Of a stretch of DNA of 25,488 bases, positions 1 to 7,204 are shown piece by piece; the stretch's first letter is position 1; each line of letters opens with the position of its first letter. Both the position numbers and the translations under genes were made by a program. Source of the DNA: Roseimarinus sp035271585 (GTDB lineage: Bacteria > Bacteroidota > Bacteroidia > Bacteroidales > Prolixibacteraceae); NCBI GenBank assembly GCA_035271585.1, contig DATERL010000093.1, positions 1 through 25,488 of the forward strand. Reading direction: 5' to 3'. The notes beneath the pieces were generated by a model. That model did no database searches. It was not told where the DNA came from and saw only the letters and a list, made by a program, of their open reading frames with translations.

Positions 1-29
1 TTATCTAATATTTTATCTTGTTCTGTCAT
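1..29 (-). CDS. Possible 5' end of a divergent gene, cut by window edge
   Basis: An ATG at 29 on the minus strand opens a frame reading MTEQDKILD that runs off the window without a stop. It is divergent from thiL. A perfect TAnnTTTG motif (TATCTTTG, 107-100 on minus) lies about 70 bases upstream and could drive it, although its TTTG partner is 23 bases away rather than 19-21. An overlapping short frame (from 84) ends at a stop nearby. Nine codons are too few to name a product; this could be noise. Confidence 0.3.
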
Positions 30-96
30 ATACTTTAGTTGTGTAAAGAAACTGCCAGTATTCTAACAATGAATTGGCCATACTGTTTAAAAATTG

Positions 97-127
97 TTGC
101 AAAGATAGTAAAGTAGTCTTATTTTTG
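97..127 (+). promoter_or_regulatory. Bacteroidota-type promoter for thiL
   Basis: TTG at 97-99, a 20-base spacer, then TATTTTTG at 120-127, which fits the sigma-AB (-33 TTG / -7 TAnnTTTG) consensus. The predicted transcript start is around 133, about 35 bases before the thiL ATG. It supports the later ATG at 170 rather than the TTG at 74, which would lie upstream of the promoter. Confidence 0.65.
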
Positions 128-169
128 CATCAAATTTTTCCTTATTCATACTTCTTTATCCTATTTAAA

Positions 170-1213
170 ATGGCTGAAAACGAAAGCAAAATAACATCTA
201 TTTCTGACTTGGGCGAATTTGGGCTCATCGACCGTTTAACTGATAAAATAAAGTTAAAAAACGCCTCAACATTAAAAGGAGTGGGCGACGATGCTGCCGT
301 GCTAAACTTTAGTGAAAACGATGTTGTAATTACCACTGATTTATTGACCGAAGGCGTTCATTTCAACCTGATGTATGTGCCATTAAAACACTTGGGATAC
401 AAGGCGGTAGTGGTAAATTTGAGCGATGTGGCCGCCATGAATGCCACACCAAAACAAATCACCGTTTCGTTGGCCATTTCGTCGAGATTTTCGGTTGAAG
501 CGATGGAGGAACTATACGAGGGAATTCACTTGGCTTGCGAAAAATACGGGGTCGATTTGATTGGTGGCGACACCACCTCGTCACTTACTGGACTGGTAAT
601 AAGTATTACAGCAATAGGTACAGTTGAAAAAGGAAAAGCGGTTTACCGCAGCGGTGCAAAAGCAAACGATTTAATTTGTGTTACCGGCGATTTGGGTGGC
701 GCCTACATGGGACTTCAGCTTTTGGAACGCGAGAATCAGGTTTACCAAGGAGCACCACAAGTACAACCAAAACTCGAGGGGTATAATTACATTTTGGGGA
801 GGCAACTTAAACCCGAAGCCCGCACCGATATGAAAAAAGTTTTCGAAGGTTTGAAAATTCAACCCACATCGATGATCGATGTTTCGGACGGATTATCGTC
901 GGAGGTACTTCACCTTTGCAAAGAGTCGGGCGTTGGAGCTAAAATTTTTGAAGAAAAAATACCGCTGGATAACGAGACCAAAGCGCTGGCCGAAGAGATG
1001 AACATTAACCCGCTGGTTGCTGCGTTAAATGGTGGCGAAGATTACGAACTGCTCTTTACCATATCGCTGGCCGACCACGACAAAATACGCAACCATCCCG
1101 ATGTTACCATTATTGGTCATGTTACTTCGAAAGAAGAAGGTGGCTGCTTGGTTACTACCGGCGGCTCCGAAATTGAACTTAAAGCACAAGGTTGGAATCC
1201 CTTGAAAAAGTAA
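170..1213 (+). CDS. thiL: Thiamine-monophosphate kinase
   Basis: ThiL phosphorylates thiamine monophosphate to the cofactor thiamine diphosphate in the cytoplasm, using ATP. The 347-residue protein belongs to the PurM/ThiL/SelD ATP-grasp-like family. Motifs seen: GVGDDAAVL near the N-terminus (Mg-ATP binding), TTDLLTEGVHFN, GGDTTSS and the C-terminal GGEDYELLF. Length is typical for the family. The frame is open upstream to a TTG at 74, which would add 32 hydrophobic, unconserved residues; the ATG at 170 is preferred because the promoter lies at 97-127 and ThiL homologues begin close to the FGLIDRL segment. There is no Shine-Dalgarno site, as is common in this phylum. No other thiamine genes are nearby. 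Confidence 0.95.
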   Translation: MAENESKITSISDLGEFGLIDRLTDKIKLKNASTLKGVGDDAAVLNFSENDVVITTDLLTEGVHFNLMYVPLKHLGYKAVVVNLSDVAAMNATPKQITVSLAISSRFSVEAMEELYEGIHLACEKYGVDLIGGDTTSSLTGLVISITAIGTVEKGKAVYRSGAKANDLICVTGDLGGAYMGLQLLERENQVYQGAPQVQPKLEGYNYILGRQLKPEARTDMKKVFEGLKIQPTSMIDVSDGLSSEVLHLCKESGVGAKIFEEKIPLDNETKALAEEMNINPLVAALNGGEDYELLFTISLADHDKIRNHPDVTIIGHVTSKEEGGCLVTTGGSEIELKAQGWNPLKK

Positions 1214-1645
1214 ATATTTTATTGCTTTAATGGTTCGTTACATTTTTGTTCGTGTTTGAAAATCAGCAAATTATAACTTGTGCATATAGCTCGTTATCTT
1301 TCACTGCATCAACCTATTCCGCTTTGTCTTAATCCAAATATCTAACAATCTGTTGTTATTTAACGCGTAATGGGTCTTTTCTTTCATATCGACATAATGA
1401 ACAATTGGTTTGGATCGATCTTCGCAATGACTGGCATCTCAATAACTTTCAAAAGGGAGATAGATTTGCCACCAACCAAGCATTTAAATGGTGATTATTG
1501 TTATTTCAAATTATAATAAAGACAATGAAAGTCCGTTCAATATTCGGTAGTTAAAAATACCTCGCCCCTAAAGCTCACTCAATTATGCAAATAACAAAGA
1601 GGTGATATTTTTAAAATAGGTTTTTTATGAAGCAATTCTCTATTT
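1214..1645. other. Intergenic stretch without a recognisable gene
   Basis: This is 432 bases of AT-rich sequence. The only frame of note is a 39-codon plus-strand ORF at 1397-1516 with no recognisable motif. No hairpin terminator follows thiL, and I find no clear TAnnTTTG promoter before the gene at 1646. Confidence 0.5.
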
Positions 1646-3091
1646 ATGAAGCGATTATCACCAATTACATTACTAATAATTTGTTGTTGTTTTCACTTCT
1701 GCACCTTGCATAGTGATATTGAAGACAGTTCGAAAAGCCAGCTGACGTTTTCGAAGGATACCATTTGTTTTGATACAATTTTCACAACAATTGGTTCGGT
1801 AACAAAATATGTAAAAGTTATTAACCATAATAGAAAAGACCTTGTTATTCAGGAGATAAAACTAAAAAGCAACAATTCGTATTTTCATCTAAATATTGAT
1901 GGAATTTCCACAAATCAACTCAACAATATAACTATTCCTCCCAAAGACAGTATTTATATTTTTATTAATGTGATGGTAGATACTCAAAATGAGGATAATC
2001 CAGTAATAATTGAAGATGCTATCGAATTTACCTCTAACGAAGGAAGAAAATATGTAACCCTTTTCGCTTATGGTCAAAATGTAAACATCATTAAATCGGT
2101 GTTTTATGACTCCAATACTACATGGAATTCTAGTCGCCCGTATCTAGTGATGGATTCTATAAATGTTCTAAATAATTCGACATTACAAATTGAAGAAGGA
2201 ACTACAATCTATTTTTATAAGGACAGTAAAATGAACATTTATGGAAATATTGTTGCTAAAGGGACCAATAAAAACCCAATAGTTTTCCGAGGACATCGAT
2301 TGGATAAAGTTACAGATGATTACAAATATGATGAAATCGCAGGGCAATGGTATGGAATAAATATTGCCCCTTCGGACCAGGATAATCAAATGAACTACTG
2401 CATAATAAGGAATGCAACGAGTGCCCTCGAAACAGGAAATCTATATTCAGAAAAGATGTGTGTATTGGATTTAAACAATGTTATCATTCACAACAATTCG
2501 TATTCGGGTTTATATGCTATTAATTCTAAAATAAATGCTACCAATTGTCAAATCACAAACAGTGGGTCTCACAATGTTTATTTAATTGCAGGAGGCGATT
2601 ATTCATTTGTTCATTGTACAATTTCGAACTATTTTGGAAAAGACTACAATGCTAAAAGAGAAGAATATCCATGCTTAATAATTACAAATGCCATAAAAGA
2701 TGGTGAGTTATTATATTACAATGCATTAACAAAATCTAATTTTTATAATTGCATTATCGATGGAAGTTTAGATAACGAGATTATATTTCAATTAACCGAT
2801 ATCGCTGATTTTAACTTCTTATTTGAAAATAGTGCCATAAAAATTGATGAAGGAATATTGAATAATTTTCCGCAAAACTTCAGCAATTGTTTTTTTAACG
2901 AAAAGATCAACTATTTAAACTCTAGAAGTTATCCTTACGATTTTAGCCCCGACACTTTATCATTTGTAATCGACAAAGGCGATCTAAACATTGTAACCAG
3001 GTTTAACTGTTATACCGATTTATTAGGAAAATCACGCATAGCTGATAGCCTGCCAGATCTTGGTGCTTTTGAGTTTCAAAAGGATAAATAA
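1646..3091 (+). CDS. Exported right-handed beta-helix protein, putative lipoprotein
   Basis: A 481-residue exported protein of unknown function. It begins with a hydrophobic signal segment (residues 1-20) rich in Cys (CCC, then C19), so lipoprotein processing is possible although the lipobox is imperfect. Residues about 30-150 (TFSKDTICFDTIFTTIGS... ) match the Bacteroidota N-terminal Ig-like/ASPM-Hydin-type domain found on many surface lipoproteins. From about 165 to 450 the protein is Asn/Ile-rich with repeated strands typical of a parallel beta-helix. The C-terminus (LPDLGAFEF) resembles the choice-of-anchor Q type ending. It probably sits on the cell surface, but substrate and partner are unknown. 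It stands alone, convergent with hisA, in a low-GC stretch compared with thiL. Confidence 0.8.
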   Translation: MKRLSPITLLIICCCFHFCTLHSDIEDSSKSQLTFSKDTICFDTIFTTIGSVTKYVKVINHNRKDLVIQEIKLKSNNSYFHLNIDGISTNQLNNITIPPKDSIYIFINVMVDTQNEDNPVIIEDAIEFTSNEGRKYVTLFAYGQNVNIIKSVFYDSNTTWNSSRPYLVMDSINVLNNSTLQIEEGTTIYFYKDSKMNIYGNIVAKGTNKNPIVFRGHRLDKVTDDYKYDEIAGQWYGINIAPSDQDNQMNYCIIRNATSALETGNLYSEKMCVLDLNNVIIHNNSYSGLYAINSKINATNCQITNSGSHNVYLIAGGDYSFVHCTISNYFGKDYNAKREEYPCLIITNAIKDGELLYYNALTKSNFYNCIIDGSLDNEIIFQLTDIADFNFLFENSAIKIDEGILNNFPQNFSNCFFNEKINYLNSRSYPYDFSPDTLSFVIDKGDLNIVTRFNCYTDLLGKSRIADSLPDLGAFEFQKDK

Positions 3092-3220
3092 GCCAGCACT
3101 GCTTAATTAGTTTTAACTGAAACAAATCATTTAACCCCAATCAAAATGACAACAAATCGTTGGATAATTAGATATTTGGATTAAAACGAAATACTAACAT
3201 AAATAATGGACCTAAATTAC

Positions 3221-3967
3221 TTAACTATTTTTCTTCTGAAAATCTTCAATCTCTTTTAGTGATATGCGATTTTCGTAAATGGCTTTGCCAGTAATCACGC
3301 CCGGAATGCCCATTTCGTTGAGTTCAAAAATATCGTTCATGGTGGCAATTCCGCCACTGGCAATTAATTCCAATGTGGGGAATTTTTCCATAATTTCTTT
3401 GTACAATTCGATACTGGGTCCGGTAAGCATTCCGTCGCGGGCAATATCGGTCGAAATTACTTTCGAAATTCCCTTAGTGGTATAACTTTCAATAAAATCG
3501 AGGATAGGAAGTGTCGATACCTCCTGCCAGCCACTTACTGCAATCATTTTGTCTTTGGCATCGGCACCAAGAATAATCTTTTCGGCTCCGTAGGCTGCTA
3601 TCCAATGGAGAAAAGTTTCGCGATCTTTCACCGCAATACTGCCACCAGTAACCATGCTAGCGCCACTTTCGAAAGCAACACGTAAATCTTCATCACTTTG
3701 AAGTCCACCGCCAAAATCAATAATTAAATTAGTTTTAGATGCAATGGCTTCGAGTACTTTATGGTTCACAATGTGTTTTGCTTTTGCGCCATCGAGATCA
3801 ACCAGGTGCAAGCGTTTTATGCCCGCACCTTCGAACATTTTGGCCACTTCGAGCGGATTTTCGTTATAAACGGTTTTCTGATTGTAATCGCCCTGCGACA
3901 GGCGTACACATTTGGCATCGATTAAGTCGATTGCTGGTATAATGGTTATGTTTGTTTTTGCTTTCAT
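3221..3967 (-). CDS. hisA: ProFAR isomerase (HisA)
   Basis: HisA converts N'-[(5-phosphoribosyl)formimino]-5-aminoimidazole-4-carboxamide ribotide to PRFAR, step four of histidine synthesis. The 248-residue TIM-barrel has the expected IPAIDL start (Asp14) and LGADAKDK (Asp136), which correspond to the catalytic pair D8/D127 of Thermotoga HisA; phosphate-binding glycines occur at DFGGGL, TGGS and IASGGI. It is full length. It is the last his gene here: hisF and hisIE, which usually follow in this phylum, are missing, and the next gene downstream is convergent. It is separated from hisH by the split four-helix-bundle gene and its 3.5 kb insert, so its transcription from the his promoter may be reduced. 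Confidence 0.95.
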   Translation of the reverse strand: MKAKTNITIIPAIDLIDAKCVRLSQGDYNQKTVYNENPLEVAKMFEGAGIKRLHLVDLDGAKAKHIVNHKVLEAIASKTNLIIDFGGGLQSDEDLRVAFESGASMVTGGSIAVKDRETFLHWIAAYGAEKIILGADAKDKMIAVSGWQEVSTLPILDFIESYTTKGISKVISTDIARDGMLTGPSIELYKEIMEKFPTLELIASGGIATMNDIFELNEMGIPGVITGKAIYENRISLKEIEDFQKKNS

Positions 3968-3969
3968 AT

Positions 3970-4030
3970 TTTATAAAGTGACAAAGTTACAAAGTAAAAA
4001 AAGTGAAAAAGTTACAGAGTGACAAAATGA
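3970..4030. repeat. Inverted repeat arm, AAAGTTACAAAG type, hisA side
   Basis: Simple degenerate units (gtgacaaag, ttacaaag, gtgaaaaag, ttacagag, tgacaaaatg) follow one another directly before hisA. The second half (gtgaaaaagttacagagtg) is an inverted match of 7930-7964 on the far side of the four-helix-bundle gene, so the two arms bracket that gene and everything inserted in it. The same family of units makes the palindrome at 8586-8699. Confidence 0.65.
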
Positions 4031-4035
4031 TAAGG

Positions 4036-4324
4036 TTATTTGTTTATTGATCTTATAAAAGCAGAGAGCATTCGTTCCAGTTCTTTTGTGTTTTCAAATA
4101 TTAAATTGAAATGCTCGCTGGTAATGTATTCTAAATTTAATGATATTCGCAGTTGAGTTTGTAGCTCAAAAAGTGAACCCATCGAAATTCTCAAAAAACG
4201 GAAAAAAATCTTGTTTTGATTTCCGCCCAAAGCCTTCGGCTATATTTGAAGGAACAGAAACTGAACATCTTCTGATTTGACTGGTCAACCCATATTGCTC
4301 TTCACTTGAAAAAGCTTTAGAAAA
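4036..4324 (-). pseudogene. Four-helix-bundle protein, 3' part of split gene
   Basis: This is the larger fragment of a four-helix-bundle (S23/IVS-encoded, TIGR02436-like) protein. It shows SKAFSSEEQYGLTSQIRR, SVPSNIAEGFGR and, after a frame change, RFLRISMGSLFELQTQLRI to SINK. The 5' part lies at 7915-7835; joining base 7835 to 4324 restores an in-frame codon series (IYK-FSKAFSSEEQYG). A second lesion is a 1-base frameshift in a run of seven A (4202-4208 on plus): six would restore the frame, so sequencing error is possible there. Function of this family is unknown; it is common between genes in Bacteroidota. Confidence 0.85.
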
Positions 4325-4448
4325 CGGTTGGCGGTATGAATTGATTGGCACTTAATAGCTCTTCCGTTTCACTATATGCTAAATATAAATAAAAATTCAA
4401 GCTTACATAAAACACTGACTGACAATCTATTTATATAACGTGTTGTGG
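4319..4448 (-). other. attC-like recombination site 3 (end of higBA cassette)
   Basis: Read on minus: R''-like CCACAAC (4448-4442, inside the end of higA), then a 130-bp imperfect palindrome, ending CAATTCATACCGCCAACCG immediately before the TT of the interrupted host gene. Inner arms pair (AAATAGATTGTCA against the complement of TGCCAATCAATT). Its last 19 bases closely match the corresponding end of site 2 (CATTTCATACCGCCACCG). The R'' matches the first bases of its own cassette (TTGTGC at 5117) in 6 of 7 positions, as expected for a cassette that circularised. No integrase is nearby, so the attC label is by structure only. Confidence 0.65.
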
Positions 4449-4733
4449 TGCGTTTATCTTTATTTTAGTCAATATGTCTTGTTTGTCTTTTCTTTCTTTT
4501 TCTATATCATAATCATCTTGAAGTCCAAGCCAAAATTTTGTAGTTGTACCGAAATATGAAGAAAATCTCAACGCAGTATCTACTGTAATCCTTCGTTTAC
4601 CTTTAATTATCTGTGAAATACGAGTTTGTGGTATTTCTGTATCCTTTGATAATCTGTACGCAGTGACCTCAAAAGGACGTAAAAACTCTTCAAGTAAAAT
4701 CTCTCCTGGATGAATATTTGCTAATCTGTCCAT
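4431..4733 (-). CDS. higA: HigA-family antitoxin (HTH)
   Basis: A 100-residue helix-turn-helix protein of the HigA/VapI-type antitoxin family: it begins with the family hallmark HPGEILLEEFL, then a Cro/CI HTH (residues about 20-75, with IPQTRISQIIKGKRRIT as recognition region) and FWLGLQDDYDIE. It would bind HigB and neutralise it, and repress the operon through the palindrome at 5039-5051. It lies 18 bases downstream of the toxin gene, toxin first, which is the defining order of hig systems. Its last codons run into the R'' end of attC-like site 3. As a cassette with its own promoter it may stabilise the cluster, as toxin-antitoxin cassettes do in large chromosomal integrons. Confidence 0.92.
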   Translation of the reverse strand: MDRLANIHPGEILLEEFLRPFEVTAYRLSKDTEIPQTRISQIIKGKRRITVDTALRFSSYFGTTTKFWLGLQDDYDIEKERKDKQDILTKIKINAPQHVI

Positions 4734-4751
4734 TTTTTAATCCTCCATTTT

Positions 4752-5027
4752 TTAATGATAATCAACTATCTCAACATCGTGTGCATTATTATCAATCCAA
4801 CTAAATACAATTCTCCATTGATCATTTATCCTGATACTATAAAAATCATAGCCTTGTAACTTCTCAAGTCTATTGGATGGAGGTATTCTCAAATCAGACC
4901 AATTTTGAGAGTTATTAATCATTCTTAATTTTCTCCGTCCAACTTGTTGGATCTCAATCGGTATTTTTTTTACACGTTCTCCGTTCCAGATTTTTTCTGT
5001 ATCCTTTGAACCAAAAGAAACAACCAT
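4752..5027 (-). CDS. higB: HigB-family toxin (RelE/ParE fold mRNA interferase)
   Basis: A 91-residue toxin of the HigB/RelE superfamily, predicted to cut mRNA at the ribosome. Visible family features: the start SFGSKDTEKIWNGE, the central RKLRMINNSQNWSDLRIPPSNRLEKL, and the C-terminal YSIRINDQWRIVFSW followed by DVEIVDYH. The basic residues and the IRINDQWRI strand carry the ribosome-binding and catalytic side in the family. Full length. It is the first gene of the operon and has a strong promoter with an overlapping palindrome just upstream. It is complete, so the pair may be active. Confidence 0.92.
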   Translation of the reverse strand: MVVSFGSKDTEKIWNGERVKKIPIEIQQVGRRKLRMINNSQNWSDLRIPPSNRLEKLQGYDFYSIRINDQWRIVFSWIDNNAHDVEIVDYH

Positions 5028-5038
5028 ACTATCCTTTT

Positions 5039-5085
5039 ACGTTACTAACGTCAAAGATAATCATTTTGTTTTAAATTATCAAAAC
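5039..5085 (-). promoter_or_regulatory. higBA promoter with abutting palindromic operator
   Basis: On minus: GTTTTG (5085-5080), a 20-base spacer, TATCTTTG (5059-5052), an exact -33/-7 pair. Directly next to the -7 box is a perfect palindrome, ACGTTA-G-TAACGT (5051-5039), lying over the predicted transcript start and 11 bases before the higB ATG. Its place and symmetry fit a HigA autorepression site; binding by HigA is inference. Confidence 0.75.
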
Positions 5086-5111
5086 ATTGTCGGAATGTAA
5101 GGTCAAATGCA

Positions 5112-5937
5112 GCACAACGGTGGCGGATCGAGTAGGCAAAGAGAATTTCACCCTAAGCCTCTCACAGAACCGTACTTGACAGTCTCCCGTCATACGGCTC
5201 TTCTAATATAACCAAAAATTTGAAAGCTCATCCCATTTCTGGTTGGCAAATATTTCAGATATATTAGCTAACCCCTTCGCTCAATTCTCATTACAAGAAC
5301 TTCATCACTACTACGAGTTAGTCTGCCCCAACATGACACTTCGATATTCTGCCTCTAGGTTGATCCTATTGTACGTTTTTCTTAACATCATCATGCTGGT
5401 TCCCAAGTTCCGTAAATAAGCCCAGATATAGTTCTTGCCATTTGTAGGACGCCAGCCGCATAACCAGTATACAGGTAACCGCTATACTTATAACCCCGTT
5501 TCATACTCCGTGGCTTTTGACCCCGATGTATATTCGGGATAGCAACTTCTCGACCCCTTCCCGAAATAATCGGGACAAGCTATCAATGGTTCATCCACGA
5601 TGATTATCGGGATTCAACTCCTATACCCATACCTGAACGTACTCGTGGTACGCCTTTTCCTAAACGCTCAATACCATGGCTCTTTACCAAAGCACCTTTA
5701 GGTGGTTTGCTTCCTCTGCCTGTACAGCGAAAGCGGTGGTTCGACCTTACAACTGGTTTCCACCATCTTATTTACAGCATGCAACAGAAATATAATGCCA
5801 GCTGTTGCTTCTTGGCACACTATGAAATGTTGGGGATTGCGTGGTACATTCCTGTCGAAAAGCACCGAGATTGATGCGGGCTGCAAACCTTGATTATCCG
5901 CACCGAAACCGCAATTAATTATATTTTGCTGTTAGCG
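5112..5937 (-). other. attC-like recombination site 2, interrupted by a group II intron
   Basis: On minus: R'' CGCTAAC (5937-5931), then arms containing TTGCGGTTTCGGTGCG, then after the intron CCGCCACC and R' G/TTGTGC (5118-5112). Without the 694-nt intron the site is 132 bp, close to the other two (130 and 138 bp). R'' is the exact complement of the GTTAGCG that opens cassette B at 6700, extended to 14 of 15 bases. The 3' end resembles that of site 3. The intron lies 9 bases before the presumed crossover point. Confidence 0.65.
5127..5820 (-). ncRNA. ORF-less group II intron
   Basis: On minus, the intron starts GTGTGCCAAG (5820) and ends CCTACTCGAT (5127), about 694 nt. Domain V is the 34-nt hairpin at 5200-5167 (GAGCCGTATG ... 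GTACGGTTC). Domain VI follows, with its GAG-GGC/GCC-CTC stem and the bulged branch-point A seven bases from the 3' end. The upstream exon ends TTTCATA (IBS1, 5827-5821), exactly complementary to TATGAAA in domain I (5505-5499, EBS1), which fixes the 5' splice site. Domain I sequence includes the CTGTACAGGCAGAGG and GCAAACCACC region typical of such introns. No reverse transcriptase is encoded; about 170 bases of domain IV lie where the ORF would be. Mobility would need a protein from elsewhere. It sits in attC-like site 2, outside any coding region. Confidence 0.85.
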
Positions 5938-5991
5938 GTTGTTGTTTTTTGTGTATCATATTACATTTATGCAGTATTTAGAAAAAAAATT

Positions 5992-6663
5992 CTATAAGTT
6001 GAAAATATATCCAATTTTTAATTGAAGACGAGTATGAAGGTTTAAATACTGTAATCCATCAATAAATTCGAACATACCCTTGTCACAATAATTAAAGTAC
6101 TCAAATGTTTGGTCTCCTATTGAAAAACCATGTGATGGTTCAATGAAAAGTCCTTTGTAAACAGGAATTTTATAGCCAATCCCTAACCCTGCATACCAGA
6201 ATAGTGCGCCCCAGTTATTATTTTGCCAGTTTAATTCTTCATTTTCATAATAGCTGTCTTTTTTATAAATCAGTTTCGCTCCTGTGTAAACAGATACATA
6301 GAAACCATAGGTATCTCTATGCCTTTTTATTGGATAATACTTAATTTCAGGTATTAATCCAATTCCATAATAATCTTGGACATGTTTCTTATAGCTGCAC
6401 ACTTCATAAATGCTTCCATAATACCCACCATCAACATTCAATCTATAGAACAAATGCATCTTATTGCTATATTCATATCCAACAGTTAAAATATATCCTT
6501 TACCATCTTTTTTTGCCAGGAATGGTTTAAATGCATCAAATCCGAAATCTAGGGTATGAAGATGAATCATTGATATTGAATCTACTTTTGACCTTGTTTG
6601 CCCAAATAAATTAATATTAACGACAATCATCAAAAGCAGTATAGAAATTAGGTGTCTATTCAT
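5992..6663 (-). CDS. Exported beta-barrel-like outer-membrane protein, hypothetical
   Basis: A 223-residue protein with a clear signal peptide (residues 1-21, MNRHLISILLLMIVVNINLF, cleavage near GQ). The mature part alternates polar and aromatic residues in strands separated by short turns (GYEYSNKMHLFYRL, YGIGLIPEIKYYP, YGFYVSVYTGAKLIY, WYAGLGIGYKIPV, LNLHTRLQLKIGYIFNL) and ends in a hydrophobic strand with C-terminal Phe-Asn-Leu, like small porin-fold proteins. Function unknown. The frame is open upstream to 6915, but the ATG at 6663 is chosen because it gives the signal peptide and because the upstream part is the attC-like palindrome. It is the only gene of cassette B; no promoter is evident. 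Confidence 0.75.
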   Translation of the reverse strand: MNRHLISILLLMIVVNINLFGQTRSKVDSISMIHLHTLDFGFDAFKPFLAKKDGKGYILTVGYEYSNKMHLFYRLNVDGGYYGSIYEVCSYKKHVQDYYGIGLIPEIKYYPIKRHRDTYGFYVSVYTGAKLIYKKDSYYENEELNWQNNNWGALFWYAGLGIGYKIPVYKGLFIEPSHGFSIGDQTFEYFNYCDKGMFEFIDGLQYLNLHTRLQLKIGYIFNL

Positions 6664-6693
6664 ATAAAAATTCTTTAGGGCGCATACAATAAC

Positions 6694-6831
6694 CGCTAAC
6701 GGTTTTACTATATGCTGTTGCCGATTTCGTCCGTCAGCTGACGGATGTCGCACCGCACAGATGTTGCAAAAGAGCTTAAAAGCTGCGTAATCAGCACGGA
6801 AACGGCAATGGACATATAGTTTTTGTTGTGC
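6694..6831 (-). other. attC-like recombination site 1
   Basis: On minus: R'' GCACAAC (6831-6825) to R' G/TTAGCG (6700-6694), 138 bp. Long complementary arms: ACTATATGTCCATTGCCGTT on one side and the complement of AATCGGCAACAGCATATAGT on the other, with one or two unpaired bases as in real attC sites. The middle carries a perfect CCGTCAGCTGACGG palindrome. It starts 8 bases after the stop of the upstream gene. R'' matches its own cassette start (GTTGGGC at 7835) in 6 of 7 positions. Confidence 0.7.
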
Positions 6832-6838
6832 CGTCGTA

Positions 6839-7201
6839 CTATTGTTCTTTGTCATTAATTTCATCCATCTCTTCATGTGTAACTCCGTATGGAAATCCTC
6901 CGCTTGTATATCCAAGAATCATGGCGAAATTTTCATCGCTTTCAAATTCAGATAAAGCATTTATTTTATCCTCACGTTCTTTCTTAAATGAAAGTCTTTG
7001 CTGTCTAAGTGATTCTAAAGATTGTTGTAATTGATTTTCATATTCTTGAGAAATCTCAACTCCAATCATTCTTAATTCCTTAATCGCACAAATTTTATCA
7101 ACTCCATATTTCTTAGCATAACCATGAACAATACGCTTTCCAGAGTATTTTTTTACCCATCCTACTGCCGATTGTAATCTTTTATCTCTTGCAGTTTGCA
7201 T
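6839..7201 (-). CDS. Conserved hypothetical small protein (YTSGGxPYGVT type)
   Basis: A 120-residue soluble protein that resembles a small family seen in Firmicutes and Bacteroidota with the C-terminal motif AGYTSGGAPYGVTWEE; here it reads LGYTSGGFPYGVTHEE. The N-terminal half (ARDKRL, GKRIVHGYAKKYGVDKICAIKELRMIG) looks like a small helical domain of HTH-like size; the middle (residues 55-90) is a charged helix, possibly a coiled coil. Function unknown; a nucleic-acid or immunity role would be guesswork. Its ATG lies 3 bases after the stop of the preceding gene, so the two are probably co-translated. It is the last gene of cassette A. Confidence 0.75.
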   Translation of the reverse strand: MQTARDKRLQSAVGWVKKYSGKRIVHGYAKKYGVDKICAIKELRMIGVEISQEYENQLQQSLESLRQQRLSFKKEREDKINALSEFESDENFAMILGYTSGGFPYGVTHEEMDEINDKEQ

Positions 7202-7204
7202 TGT

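Noticed and set aside
74..169. A longer thiL starting at TTG 74
   Set aside because: The extension is hydrophobic and unlike ThiL, and the promoter at 97-127 lies inside it; ATG 170 is the better start.
5698..5893. Open frames of 62-63 codons on both strands at 5698-5893
   Set aside because: They lie in domain I of the group II intron and the attC-like arm, where structured RNA and not protein explains the sequence.
5881..5910. GTGCG near 5900 as the intron 5' end
   Set aside because: The sequence around it also occurs in attC-like site 1 (GTTTCCGTGCTGAT), so it belongs to the site; the GTGTG at 5820 has a matching IBS1/EBS1 pair.
6664..6915. N-terminal 84-residue extension of the outer-membrane-like protein
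   Set aside because: The extension is translated attC-like palindrome and overlaps the neighbouring gene; the signal peptide starts at 6663.
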